DNA of 64,000 bases from Zygosaccharomyces rouxii (taxonomy: Eukaryota > Ascomycota > Saccharomycetes > Saccharomycetales > Saccharomycetaceae). A program made the position numbers and the translations under genes. Positions within the stretch are counted from its first letter, which is position 1, and the number at the start of each line of letters is the position of its first letter. The notes under the pieces are model-generated. The model searched no databases, was not told the origin of the DNA, and worked only from the letters and a program-made list of their open reading frames with translations. The stretch covers positions 372,001-436,000 of the forward strand of contig NC_012990.1 in NCBI RefSeq assembly GCF_000026365.1, read 5' to 3'. Positions 1 to 9,042 of the stretch are shown here, piece by piece.

Positions 1-681
1 TGGTTTTTGCTTAAAGTCCTTTTCCCTATATTGGCTTTAATCTGGAAAGACCGAGATACAAATTAAACTGATACAAGGGAAAAATACGAATTCCTCTTTT
101 CTGCACCAGCTTACTCTTTAACGCCAGTTACCGACCGATTTACTATGTAAATCAACCCTAAACTTTTTAGCAATTCGTACTAGTAACACTCATCGCCTGT
201 TTGAAGCGCTATGTATGTTTAGGTCGTAGAACTCATCTTTAAGAGAGGAAATAAAGATACCACAACACCTTTAAGATTTCCCGACTAACTAAACAGTGTT
301 TAAGTGCCAATACATCCCGTATTAATTTCTTAATCAGATTCAAGAAGGGTATGGTACGACTTTTCTAATCTGGCTTTTTCTGACTGAAAAGATGTGATTA
401 GAAGTGGCTACGAAATTCTGAGAAAAGGACTCACATAGTGGAAGAGACTACAAACTTCGGTGGAGAGAAATTTCTAGGTCAACTATTGATAAGATTCACT
501 GAGTTCCTATTCTTTCCATTATGATCAACAAACTCCCTCGTATAGTGCGATAAATACTAGAAGCCGCTAACGTCGCGATCAGTGGCAAAAAAAAGTTTAA
601 AAATCGAAGAATACCTCTTCAACGTATGATGACTTTCTCATACGCAACAAACGGTGTGGATATAAGAGCATTATATTGAAT
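1..681. other. Non-coding region upstream of YRB1
   Basis: No open frame of useful length is present on either strand. The stretch must hold the YRB1 promoter. In S. cerevisiae the divergent neighbour of YRB1 is the trehalase gene NTH1, next to the centromere, so this may also be the NTH1 upstream region with NTH1 just beyond the left edge; that is inference. No tRNA B box, centromere CDEIII core or long homopolymer was seen. An intron-like signal set at 213-296 is discussed under findings. Confidence 0.5.
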
Positions 682-1308
682 ATGTCTGACGATAAGAGTA
701 CTACGAAGCCTGTTGAAGAAAAGAAGCCAGAGACTGAATCTGGTCCTAAGCCACCAACTTCTGCCGTTTTCTCTATGTTCGGTGGTAAGAAAGAAAACAA
801 ACCAAGTGGTGAAGAAGAATCGAAGAAAGAGGAGAACGAAGAAAAGAAGCCTAAGGAAGATGACGATGAATCTCCAGAATCTCCAGATGTCCATTTCGAA
901 CCAATTGTTCATCTAGAGAAAGTTGATGTGAAAACTTTGGAAGAAGACGAAGAAGTTCTTTACAAGGTTAGAGCTAAGTTATTTAGATTTGATGGTGAAG
1001 CTAAAGAATGGAAAGAAAGAGGTACCGGTGACTGTAAATTTTTGAAGAACAAGAGCACTGGTAAAGTTAGAATTTTGATGAGAAGAGATAAAACATTAAA
1101 GGTTTGCGCCAACCACATCGTGGCACCAGAATACGTTTTGAAGCCAAATGTTGGCTCTGACAGATCATGGGTTTACGCATGTACCGCTGATGTTGCAGAA
1201 GGTGAAACACAGGCATTGACTTTTGCCATTAGATTTGGTAGTAAGGAAAACGCTGACAAATTCAAGGAAGAGTTTGAACAAGCACAGAAGTTGAACAAGA
1301 AAAACTGA
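682..1308 (+). CDS. YRB1: Ran-binding protein 1 (RanBP1 family)
   Basis: The 208-residue protein stimulates RanGAP-dependent GTP hydrolysis on Ran/Gsp1 and helps release export complexes and karyopherins; in yeast it is mainly cytoplasmic. The N-terminal 70 residues are charged, with an [10 protein letters not shown] segment as in S. cerevisiae Yrb1. A single RanBD1 domain follows at about 71-203, with the signature [14 protein letters not shown] from W110. Length is close to the S. cerevisiae protein (201). An in-frame TTG lies two codons upstream, but the ATG at 682 gives the expected MSDDK-type start. It converges on RER2 across a 342-nt gap. The acidic/lysine-rich N-terminus is normal for the family. 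Confidence 0.96.
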   Translation: MSDDKSTTKPVEEKKPETESGPKPPTSAVFSMFGGKKENKPSGEEESKKEENEEKKPKEDDDESPESPDVHFEPIVHLEKVDVKTLEEDEEVLYKVRAKLFRFDGEAKEWKERGTGDCKFLKNKSTGKVRILMRRDKTLKVCANHIVAPEYVLKPNVGSDRSWVYACTADVAEGETQALTFAIRFGSKENADKFKEEFEQAQKLNKKN

Positions 1309-1650
1309 AATAATTTTTAGCATGGAGGAAAAGGACCGTGGTTATTATATGAAACCGCTCTTGTGTGTCAACCCTTTTTTTTTTTTTTACCATTATTTGC
1401 AATTAACTATAAAATATAAATATTTAGTAAAACTTCGAGAAACAATAAAATATAAATATTTAGTAAACTTCGAAAAACAACAAAATAATTATCGTTGTTA
1501 TTTGTCTAATATCAATATCCATGAGATTTTGGTTTCGTGGTTATTTGATCATGCATCAATTTCTTTACCGTCTATATATGGTGTGCGTATTGTCCAGCAA
1601 ACAAGAAAACCCTGTTCGTAATAATGGGTAACAACAACTAATAATACACT
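1309..1650. other. Convergent YRB1/RER2 gap, candidate replication origin
   Basis: AT-rich spacer between two 3' ends. It contains a T run near 1375-1388 and an imperfect tandem duplication (separate entry). Each duplicate copy carries an exact 11/11 match to the S. cerevisiae ARS consensus WTTTAYRTTTW on the minus strand (AAAATATAAAT at 1411-1421 and 1447-1457). Convergent gaps often host yeast origins, so this is a candidate origin; activity is not shown by sequence alone. Confidence 0.35.
1409..1479. repeat. Imperfect 36/35-bp tandem duplication
   Basis: Copy 1 spans 1409-1444 and copy 2 spans 1445-1479. They share ATAAAATATAAATATTTAGT and then differ by one lost A and one G/A change. The duplication is recent-looking and lies downstream of YRB1; each copy includes an ARS-consensus match. 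Confidence 0.85.
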
Positions 1651-2508
1651 TCAAAGATTTTTCTTATCCTCTGGTAAAGTTTCCATTAGTTCATCATTAT
1701 CTTCAACTTCATCCTCTAATTCATGCTTGACAGAAAAAGATTTCCGGAATGCAAATTTTAATAAAATCCATGCCATGTTTAGTGGACCAAATTCAGGCCA
1801 CAAACGATCAATTAATTCAATGACAACACCTTTATTGCTTGCTTGCCACAACATAAAATCACTTAGCCTTGAAACACCACTAGTCCTTACCAATAAATCC
1901 AATGGTGGCGAATCGCCAGTATAAAGATGTTTTTCTAAACAAATTTCATTAATACTGTCAATGGGAACATCCTCTGATATAAGCTCCTTTACTGAATGGA
2001 AAATCTCCTCTCTTCCTGTATAAGGGAAACAGATGTTTAAAGTAGCCCTTGTATTGTTTTTGGTCAAGTCTGTCGTTCTTTTAACCTCTTTATAAATGTC
2101 CTTTGGTAATAACGTCAAATCTCCAATAACTTTTACCCGTATACCATATTTTTCAGCCAGTTCACCCTTATCCGCCAATTGACGAATTCTCTCACGAGCC
2201 AATTGCATTAAATTGTCAACCTCCAGTGAACTTCTCTTGAAATTTTCAATGGAAAATGCAAATACTGTAGCAGTATCAACACCAGCCTGATAGCAAAGCT
2301 CCAGGACTTTACTCATACTCATATAACCTGCTTCATGACCTTCTTTGACTTCTATATCCATTTTCTTGGCATATCGCCTATTACCATCCATAACAAACCC
2401 TACATGCTTAGGTGCTGAATTGGAAACTTTAATCACATTGGAGAACTGGTTCTTGATCCACTCGGATGCTGAGAACCATGAAAGCGTCGTCTCCGCCTCC
2501 ATGCTCAT
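1651..2508 (-). CDS. RER2: cis-prenyltransferase (dehydrodolichyl diphosphate synthase)
   Basis: Elongates farnesyl diphosphate with isopentenyl diphosphate to long dehydrodolichyl diphosphate, the lipid carrier for N-glycosylation, O-mannosylation and GPI synthesis at the ER. The 285-residue product has the UPP-synthase core: [15 protein letters not shown] (catalytic Asp near 41), [25 protein letters not shown] and [18 protein letters not shown]2 rather than the paralogue SRT1 is supported by similarity and by the neighbour COQ1, as at YBR002C-YBR003W. The ATG at 2508 is chosen; a second ATG two codons later (2502) is equally possible. The open frame runs further upstream only through non-ATG codons. 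It is divergent from COQ1 over 330 nt. Confidence 0.93.
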   Translation of the reverse strand: MSMEAETTLSWFSASEWIKNQFSNVIKVSNSAPKHVGFVMDGNRRYAKKMDIEVKEGHEAGYMSMSKVLELCYQAGVDTATVFAFSIENFKRSSLEVDNLMQLARERIRQLADKGELAEKYGIRVKVIGDLTLLPKDIYKEVKRTTDLTKNNTRATLNICFPYTGREEIFHSVKELISEDVPIDSINEICLEKHLYTGDSPPLDLLVRTSGVSRLSDFMLWQASNKGVVIELIDRLWPEFGPLNMAWILLKFAFRKSFSVKHELEDEVEDNDELMETLPEDKKNL

Positions 2509-2838
2509 ACTTATGCAAATTCGACGAAGTAAAGTAAAGAACACCTATTCAAAGAAAGAACAAAATCTTCCCTTATTTTCTTCAATAAACCTAAAACTAA
2601 TATACCTGACAAGCCAACACTCTATGTCAACTTGATAGCACTAATCATCACTTTTTTTTGCTTTTTAAAATGTTTCTGTCAAAAAGTCCAAATCGATGGG
2701 GTTTGGTCGGTTGTTTTCTGCGCGCACTACCTACTGTTGAAAGAAGGGAAGAAAAAAAAACAACTGATGGGAGGTCTTTTCAATCTAAACTATAAAGGAC
2801 GAAACAGAGATCCACTACCAAAGTCCCCTTCATAATCA
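2509..2838. promoter_or_regulatory. RER2/COQ1 divergent promoter region
   Basis: 330-nt spacer between two starts. It contains A/T runs (T8 near 2651, A9 near 2753) and a CTATAAAGG TATA-like element near 2790, close to COQ1. No specific factor site is convincing. Confidence 0.5.
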
Positions 2839-4245
2839 ATGATAAGACGTTGTATCAGGTTTCGCATTTGTGTACTGAATGCTCGTCGTGGTAAATCTTC
2901 CTTTTCCGCTGCATTGGCGGCTGTCAGTAGGCTAGTAACTCCCTCGATCATGTTGAGAAATCCAGTATCATTGGTCTCTAACGAAATGAATACACTGGCT
3001 AAAAACATTATGGCATTAATTGGATCTGGTCATCCTGTCTTAAATAGAGTTACCAGCTATTATTTCGAGGCGGAGGGTAAGAAAGTTCGTCCATTACTAG
3101 TGCTTTTGCTTTCAAGAGCACTAGCTGAAATACCCCTCGAACAAAGAACGCAGAGCTTGATTGATTCGGTTGATGTGCCTGAAGATCCAGTTTACTCTCA
3201 ACCTCCTAAATCATTACTTTTTGAACCCCCCGCTAACAATTTATCACCTTTAGATATCCTACACGGTATAAAACCATTGAATCCATTGACCAAAGGTCCT
3301 GAACCAATACCAGAGGCTAACTTTGACAAGGAGAGAGGTATTTTACCTAAACAGAGACGATTAGCCGAAATCGTGGAAATGATCCACACTGCTTCTTTAC
3401 TTCACGATGACGTGATTGATCATTCAGATACTAGAAGAGGTAGAGCAAGCGGTAATGTGGCCTTTACCAATAAAATGGCTGTCCTTGCTGGTGATTTTTT
3501 GCTGGGTAGAGCCACTGTAGCTATTTCTAGATTAAGGAATCCCGAAGTTGTGGAGTTGATGTCCAATAGCATTGCAAATTTAGTCGAAGGTGAATTTATG
3601 CAATTGAAAAACACTGCTGTTGAGGATATTTCCATCATAAATCAAGGTAACAAGCCACTACCGGCCGCATCTAAGAAATTGAATAACGAAGTTCATGATT
3701 ACCGTGTTCCACGTGCTGTTGGCGAAGGCATTTCTCATGATCAAATGATAGAGACTGCATTTGACTACTATTTGCACAAGACTTATCTAAAAACAGCAGC
3801 TCTAATTTCCAAGTCAAGTAGAGCGGCAGCCATTCTTTCTGGTGTGGATAGAACTGTTGTAGATCAATGCTACGAATTCGGTAAAGATATTGGTATTTGT
3901 TTCCAATTAGTGGACGACATGTTGGATTTTACAGTATCTGCAAAAGATCTGGGTAAACCAGCAGGTGCAGATTTAGAATTAGGTATTGCTACTGCACCTG
4001 TGCTTTATGCTTGGAAAGCTGATCCATCTTTGGGACCCTTGATCCAGCGTAATTTCTCACAACCGGGTGACGTGGAACAAACTGCTGAAGCAGTTGCTAA
4101 TTCTAATGGAGTTTTTAAGACGAAAAAATTGGCAGAGAAATACAGAGACCAAGCTTTACAGAATTTGCGCAAGGCATTGCCAGAATCTGATGCTCGTTCA
4201 GCTTTAGAATTTTTGACTAATAGCATTTTGACGAGAGGAAAATGA
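2839..4245 (+). CDS. COQ1: Hexaprenyl pyrophosphate synthase, mitochondrial
   Basis: Trans-prenyltransferase that makes the polyprenyl tail of coenzyme Q on the matrix side of the mitochondrial inner membrane. The 468-residue product starts with an Arg-rich, acid-free presequence (MIRRCIRFRICVLNARRGK), as expected for mitochondrial import. The first Asp-rich motif is LLHDDVIDHSDTRRG with D190 first; the second is QLVDDMLDF with D359. Length matches S. cerevisiae Coq1 (473). A loop of about 80 residues between the N-terminal part and the first Asp-rich motif, containing many Pro residues, is also a feature of the yeast enzyme. It converges with GPI18 across 169 nt. Confidence 0.96.
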   Translation: MIRRCIRFRICVLNARRGKSSFSAALAAVSRLVTPSIMLRNPVSLVSNEMNTLAKNIMALIGSGHPVLNRVTSYYFEAEGKKVRPLLVLLLSRALAEIPLEQRTQSLIDSVDVPEDPVYSQPPKSLLFEPPANNLSPLDILHGIKPLNPLTKGPEPIPEANFDKERGILPKQRRLAEIVEMIHTASLLHDDVIDHSDTRRGRASGNVAFTNKMAVLAGDFLLGRATVAISRLRNPEVVELMSNSIANLVEGEFMQLKNTAVEDISIINQGNKPLPAASKKLNNEVHDYRVPRAVGEGISHDQMIETAFDYYLHKTYLKTAALISKSSRAAAILSGVDRTVVDQCYEFGKDIGICFQLVDDMLDFTVSAKDLGKPAGADLELGIATAPVLYAWKADPSLGPLIQRNFSQPGDVEQTAEAVANSNGVFKTKKLAEKYRDQALQNLRKALPESDARSALEFLTNSILTRGK

Positions 4246-4414
4246 ATCTTGAAGAAGAGTCCTGCATATGACCACCTCGTTCTTGTAAAAAAGTCTTTAT
4301 AATCAAACATCAACTTCTTATCTTTCATTCCACGCAGTAAATTTTAAATTAGGATACACAAATATAAAACATGCCATAAACTATTTTTTTCTAATGGCTT
4401 GCACTATTCACAGA

Positions 4415-5695
4415 TTATGCTGGCGGTAAAAAATATGCAAAGAGTATCGTTTGTAGGGGAATCCAAAAGATAAGCCATATAATATAATAATGAGCGATTC
4501 TATCATCGCCACGGGGTGTGCTCTTATCTTTCGAATTAGAGGTTTTCAACAATCTATCTGCAATGTACCAGAGATGCAATGGAATGAAAGTTGAAATCCG
4601 ATTAATGATTTGAACGTGGGCGAAAAGTAAGACAATAATGACCAAAGATGTAGTGACCCAAATATGTGGTCTTAAACTGTAATATGGATATATCTTGGAA
4701 AAATAAACTGATGAATACAGTAGAATGATAATATTGGGTAATGCGAATAGGAAATTGGGTATATTATTTGGAGTCCAATATTTGAGAAAACCAACGTTCC
4801 AATAATGAGATTGCAAAAATCCATAAAAGGATTGCCTGGTAAATGGACCCAGAATTTGTGTATTACACCATGAACCTCTCTCTGGACAAAAGATACTATA
4901 AGGGATCACATATTGCTGTAGGACGCATGTTAAGAAAAGAATTCCACCTGATAATAGTGGGAAAAGAAGAGCTTTACCGTAGTTACGATTCTTTAACAGT
5001 TGCCAAAGGTCAAAGACGTAATAGATACCCAATACGATACAATTTGATCTGTTCAAAGTAGCCAAACTAAAACAGATTGCTGAAAACAAGTAGAGTGGAA
5101 ATCTGGAATAAAGACAATCGATATGTTTGGGTAAAGTGGTAAAGACTGCTGATTGTCGAGCCCAAATTCCTAAAAACGACAGAGTAAACGACAATGGTTC
5201 AGAATAAATTCCTGTTAAAAATCCAGCGGCACTACTAAAGATAAACAAAACCGATGTCTTCTTAGCCAGAGATTTAGCATACGAACTTTTCAAATTACCA
5301 CTAAAAATCTTTACGGTTAAAAAATACAGGATGAATGTGGCCAAATAGTGCAATATATTATCTAGGACAACACCAGTCTTGAGTAAATTGTAGAACTCAT
5401 GGTTAGGAGCCAGAAATCTTACTAAATGGATCCAAAACTGAGAGAAGGCAAATTCATGTTCAAAAGCTGGTTTACCATTCTCCGACGCCATTGCCTTCAT
5501 GAAATAAACAGAATCCCATGCTAAAAGCTTATTCCATAGGTGACTATTCCAAAATTTGCTACTATCAGCCACACTAACAAACCTTGCTAACAAAAGTTCT
5601 GTAGAAGTATCAAACTGATCCCTGGGCGTTAATAAAATCAGCCCATATTGAACTAACTTACAGAGGATAAACGTAGAACTCAATTGACAGAACAT
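4415..5695 (-). CDS. GPI18: GPI mannosyltransferase II
   Basis: Adds the second mannose to the glycosylphosphatidylinositol precursor in the ER lumen, using dolichol-phosphate mannose. The 426-residue protein is hydrophobic throughout, with many membrane segments. It shows the PIG-V/Gpi18 hallmarks: QFDTSTELLL near residue 26, WDSVYFMKA with the conserved WDS, SAAGFLTGIYSEPLSF, HYWNVGFLKYWTPNNIPNF and the C-terminus FAYFLPPA. Length is like S. cerevisiae Gpi18 (433). The ATG at 5695 is the natural start. Position between COQ1 and RCR1/2 matches YBR004C. Confidence 0.95.
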   Translation of the reverse strand: MFCQLSSTFILCKLVQYGLILLTPRDQFDTSTELLLARFVSVADSSKFWNSHLWNKLLAWDSVYFMKAMASENGKPAFEHEFAFSQFWIHLVRFLAPNHEFYNLLKTGVVLDNILHYLATFILYFLTVKIFSGNLKSSYAKSLAKKTSVLFIFSSAAGFLTGIYSEPLSFTLSFLGIWARQSAVFTTLPKHIDCLYSRFPLYLFSAICFSLATLNRSNCIVLGIYYVFDLWQLLKNRNYGKALLFPLLSGGILFLTCVLQQYVIPYSIFCPERGSWCNTQILGPFTRQSFYGFLQSHYWNVGFLKYWTPNNIPNFLFALPNIIILLYSSVYFSKIYPYYSLRPHIWVTTSLVIIVLLFAHVQIINRISTFIPLHLWYIADRLLKTSNSKDKSTPRGDDRIAHYYIIWLIFWIPLQTILFAYFLPPA

Positions 5696-6081
5696 GGGCT
5701 GAGAAGGATGGAGAAAGCCAGAGGGAGAAACTTCAAGTTTAATTCAGCAAACGAGAAAGTTTCTTCCAATATTCTACGAGAGGGTCATCGGATTTTGGAA
5801 TTTTTTCAAATCACCATTAGCATCAATACTTTCGTCTTTACCAGTTTTATCGCAACACATGATTTTCACAAGTCTAGCTTCAGCCATGCGGGATCCACTA
5901 GCAAAAGGCGAAGTTTTCAAGGCTTGGAAACCCTTTCCATTATAGTTAACATAAAGATTATATATATATGCACACTAGTTTCTCAAGGCGAAGTCACTGG
6001 ATACTTAAGGAATTAATTCGTTTGAGCAGGTCTTAAAGGAATCTCAAAGTTTAATAAAGAAAGTACTGTTAAAATAAGAAG
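5696..6081. promoter_or_regulatory. GPI18/RCR divergent promoter region
   Basis: 386-nt divergent spacer. A TATATATATGCA element near 5959 could serve the RCR gene. No defined factor site was recognised. Confidence 0.4.
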
Positions 6082-6699
6082 ATGATAATTGAAAAAACTG
6101 GATTGATCTATGCAAGAGACTTCTATGATGGAGATGATGATGTATCTAATGAATCATGGAAGTGGGCGAGATGGACTTTATTCGTTATATTTATTCTAGC
6201 TATTGTGATGTTCATAGTGGGTGTTGTGGGCCTCAATCGTAGGAGAAAGCAGGTTGGTAGAGCTCCCATAAGAGGTACAGCATGGATTACACCACCTTCT
6301 TACAGGCAATCACAGAGGGATCACGACAGAAGAGAAGACAGTGAGTTCGTACCTCAATACACGGCTAAGGCCAATGAAAATGATTTAGGATACTATGATG
6401 AAAACGGTGAATTCCATTTAAACAGTAAGGGCGAGTTTTACCCCCCACCATCATCACCGCCACCAAATGAAACTTCTGAAGAGCCAAGATCAAATTCTTC
6501 TATGTCGTTAACAAGGCCTGAAAATGCAGTAACTAGAGATCGTCATAATTCTTCGGACGTGGAAGCAGAATTTGATCGTGATTTCGGTAGAGGGAGACCT
6601 CATACAGAGACATTATACACAGCAGCTACTAATAATTCTAGTTCAGTGGAAAAACAACATATTTCTACTCCAGAAAGAGCTAAAATGGCTGAAAGCTGA
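6082..6699 (+). CDS. RCR1: Rsp5-adaptor-type membrane protein, RCR1/RCR2 family
   Basis: Single-pass membrane protein of the family that acts with the Rsp5 ubiquitin ligase in trafficking of plasma-membrane proteins; S. cerevisiae RCR1 affects chitin deposition and Congo red resistance. The 205 residues give a short N-terminus, a membrane segment at about 31-51 (WTLFVIFILAIVMFIVGVVGL from W31, 21 residues in total), a basic RRRK stop and a PPSY motif at 71-74, the classic WW-domain ligand. Acidic, Pro/Ser-rich cytosolic sequence follows. It is the single pre-duplication counterpart of RCR1 (YBR005W) and RCR2 (YDR003W); its place between GPI18 and UGA2/RAD57 fits both. The symbol RCR1 is a label of convenience. 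Confidence 0.9.
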   Translation: MIIEKTGLIYARDFYDGDDDVSNESWKWARWTLFVIFILAIVMFIVGVVGLNRRRKQVGRAPIRGTAWITPPSYRQSQRDHDRREDSEFVPQYTAKANENDLGYYDENGEFHLNSKGEFYPPPSSPPPNETSEEPRSNSSMSLTRPENAVTRDRHNSSDVEAEFDRDFGRGRPHTETLYTAATNNSSSVEKQHISTPERAKMAES

Positions 6700-7316
6700 T
6701 TCACCAAGAATTTTGACTGCTGCCTATTTTTGATTTTATTCTTAAAGGATTGGCTAATACCTCATTATTATTATTACGAAAGCGGTTAATTGTTCTTGCA
6801 ATTGAGTGGCGATTAATTAATAACAAGAGACGGCTAGTTGTAAAATTTCCTCCTTTCCGTTTTAATTCTTTACGGTCTTTTAATTTGTATTATTACAATA
6901 GCGGTGGAGGACAACATACATTATAGCATATCGGGATTTGGTTAATAATATTTGTGTTTGTTTGTTTTTTTTTTTGTTTTTTTAAATTACTGACGTTTGA
7001 ATAGATCCCTTATTGAATGGGATACTATGGTGGGTCCTACTTATCGTTTACATACAACGTTTTTTCCTTAGTTTTCGTTCTTTGATATTTCATATAATTT
7101 TTGCAACTTCTATAATTTTCATCTTTTGCTAGAATTGATCATAATGAAGGGGAGAAACTGATTAATGTTTAAAGGTTTCCGCGCGGAAGTAACTTCTTAA
7201 GACTAGAAAGATTTCGATTGGGCCTCCTTACTATCATTATTTAAAGGGCGTGGGAGTAGCGATCGTTCACTTGTCCCTAGATGTGAGTATCGAATGTACC
7301 GCTAAGTAATCAAAAG
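6700..7316. promoter_or_regulatory. UGA2 upstream region
   Basis: 617-nt spacer holding the RCR 3' end and the UGA2 promoter. It contains T runs (T12 near 6967), a TTTAAAGGGC element near 7239 and a GC-rich palindrome (next entry). Confidence 0.45.
7177..7188. promoter_or_regulatory. CCG-N2-CGG palindrome upstream of UGA2
   Basis: The 12-bp perfect palindrome TTCCGCGCGGAA lies 129 bp upstream of the UGA2 ATG. Its inverted CCG/CGG half-sites are typical of Zn2Cys6 regulators. In S. cerevisiae the GABA genes are controlled by Uga3 through a GC-rich CCG-N4-CGG element, so this may be a diverged counterpart; the spacing differs, so the assignment is inference. Confidence 0.4.
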
Positions 7317-8801
7317 ATGTCGTCCCCTCAACCTATCTTACAAAGAAAAGATTTAATTAGAGATTCTGCCTATATCAATGGACTGTGGGTCAAAGAATCT
7401 GAACAACATTTTGATGTTACTGATCCAGCTACGAACCAGGTAATTGCACAATTACCAGATCAATCTGTATCTGCTGTCAATGATGCCATTGATGCTGCAT
7501 ATGAAGCATTCCATACTTACAAAAACACTACACCTAGACAAAGAGCTATTTGGTTGAGAAACTTTTACAATTTGATGTTAGAAAATATTAATGACTTGGG
7601 ACAGATATTGACTTGGGAAAATGGTAAAGCCCTGGCAGATTCTGTAGGTGAAATAAGGTATGCAGCATCATACTTCGAATGGTACGCGGAGGAAGCTCCT
7701 AGAGTTTATGGTACAGTAATTCAACCTGGTAATGCTGGAAATAGGGCTTTCACTATAAAACAACCTATCGGTGTTTGTGGGTTGATATGTCCATGGAATT
7801 TCCCCAGCGCTATGATTACCAGGAAGGCGGCTGCAGCCTTGGCTGCAGGTTGTACAGTAGTGATAAAACCAGATGCTCAAACCCCCCTTTCCGCTCTTGC
7901 ATTAGCGGCTCTAGCAGAGGAAGCTGGTTTCCCTAAGGGAGCATTTAACGTGGTTTTGGCTGATAAGAATACACCACAAGTTGGGGTTACATTATGCGAA
8001 TCTCCTAAAGTTAAAAAGGTCTCCTTTACGGGATCTACAAGAGTAGGTAAATTGTTGATGAAACAGGCTTCCACTACTATGAAGAAATTATCCTTTGAAT
8101 TGGGCGGTAATGCTCCATTCATCGTTTTTGAAAATGCCGATTTAGATCACGCTGTAGATCAAGCAATTGCATCGAAATTTAGAGGATTGGGTCAGACTTG
8201 TGTATGTGCCAACAGGTTATATGTGCAAGAGAGTGTCGTTGATAAATTTGCGGAATTGATGGCGGCAAAAGTTCGTCAGTTCGTCCTTGGACATGGTCTT
8301 CATAGTGATACTACTCATGGATGTATGATCAATGGACAAGCTATAGAAAAGGTGGAAGAACATAAAAAAGATGCTATTGAGAAGGGTGCTAAAATTGTTT
8401 TAGAAGGTGGTCCACTAAAAGAATTAGGTCCACACTTTTACAATCCAGCAATTGTATCTCATGTTCCTCAATCTGCTAAGGTTTCTAAAGAAGAAACTTT
8501 CGGACCTTTATGCCCAATCTTTACCTTCAAAACCACCGAAGAAGTGGTCAAATATGCCAATGATACGGACGTCGGTTTAGCATCTTACGTTTTTTCCAGA
8601 GATATCAATACTATTTACACTGTCTCAGAGGCCCTAGAAGTTGGTATGGTTTCTTGCAACACTGGGCTTTTCTCAGACGCTACGATCCCATTTGGTGGTG
8701 TTAAAGAATCTGGTTTTGGCAGAGAAGGTTCTCTGTATGGACTTGATGATTACACTGTGGTCAAGGTTGTCACCATTGGTGGCTTACCTAATAAGATCTA
8801 G
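7317..8801 (+). CDS. UGA2: Succinate-semialdehyde dehydrogenase [NAD(P)+]
   Basis: Oxidises succinic semialdehyde to succinate, the last step of GABA use. The 494-residue aldehyde dehydrogenase has no presequence and should be cytosolic. Seen in order: the CPWNFPS cofactor/active-site stretch, FTGSTRVGK (dinucleotide fold), FELGGNAPF with the general-base Glu near 261, and GQTCVCANR with catalytic Cys near 295 and a second Cys two residues on (the redox-switch position in some SSADHs). The C-terminal PFGGVKESGFGREGS is typical of SSADH. Length equals the S. cerevisiae enzyme closely (497). Synteny matches YBR006W. Confidence 0.96.
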   Translation: MSSPQPILQRKDLIRDSAYINGLWVKESEQHFDVTDPATNQVIAQLPDQSVSAVNDAIDAAYEAFHTYKNTTPRQRAIWLRNFYNLMLENINDLGQILTWENGKALADSVGEIRYAASYFEWYAEEAPRVYGTVIQPGNAGNRAFTIKQPIGVCGLICPWNFPSAMITRKAAAALAAGCTVVIKPDAQTPLSALALAALAEEAGFPKGAFNVVLADKNTPQVGVTLCESPKVKKVSFTGSTRVGKLLMKQASTTMKKLSFELGGNAPFIVFENADLDHAVDQAIASKFRGLGQTCVCANRLYVQESVVDKFAELMAAKVRQFVLGHGLHSDTTHGCMINGQAIEKVEEHKKDAIEKGAKIVLEGGPLKELGPHFYNPAIVSHVPQSAKVSKEETFGPLCPIFTFKTTEEVVKYANDTDVGLASYVFSRDINTIYTVSEALEVGMVSCNTGLFSDATIPFGGVKESGFGREGSLYGLDDYTVVKVVTIGGLPNKI

Positions 8802-9042
8802 ATGCTACGGATTTTCCACGAATTATGTAGATGAACTATTGAAATAAAATATATGTAACGACAAGAAATGCTTGGCTTTATGTTGGTGAAATTTCTATGG
8901 TCTCCATTACTTTGGCTTAGTTCGCCCTGGAGCTCGGGAGGCCCGAAAACCATTGAATGTTTAATCATGAATGAATAATCAAAAGTAGAAAGGAAACTCA
9001 CCTAAGGTCACAGAGATTTCAGCTAGTCTATGCGACTGACTT

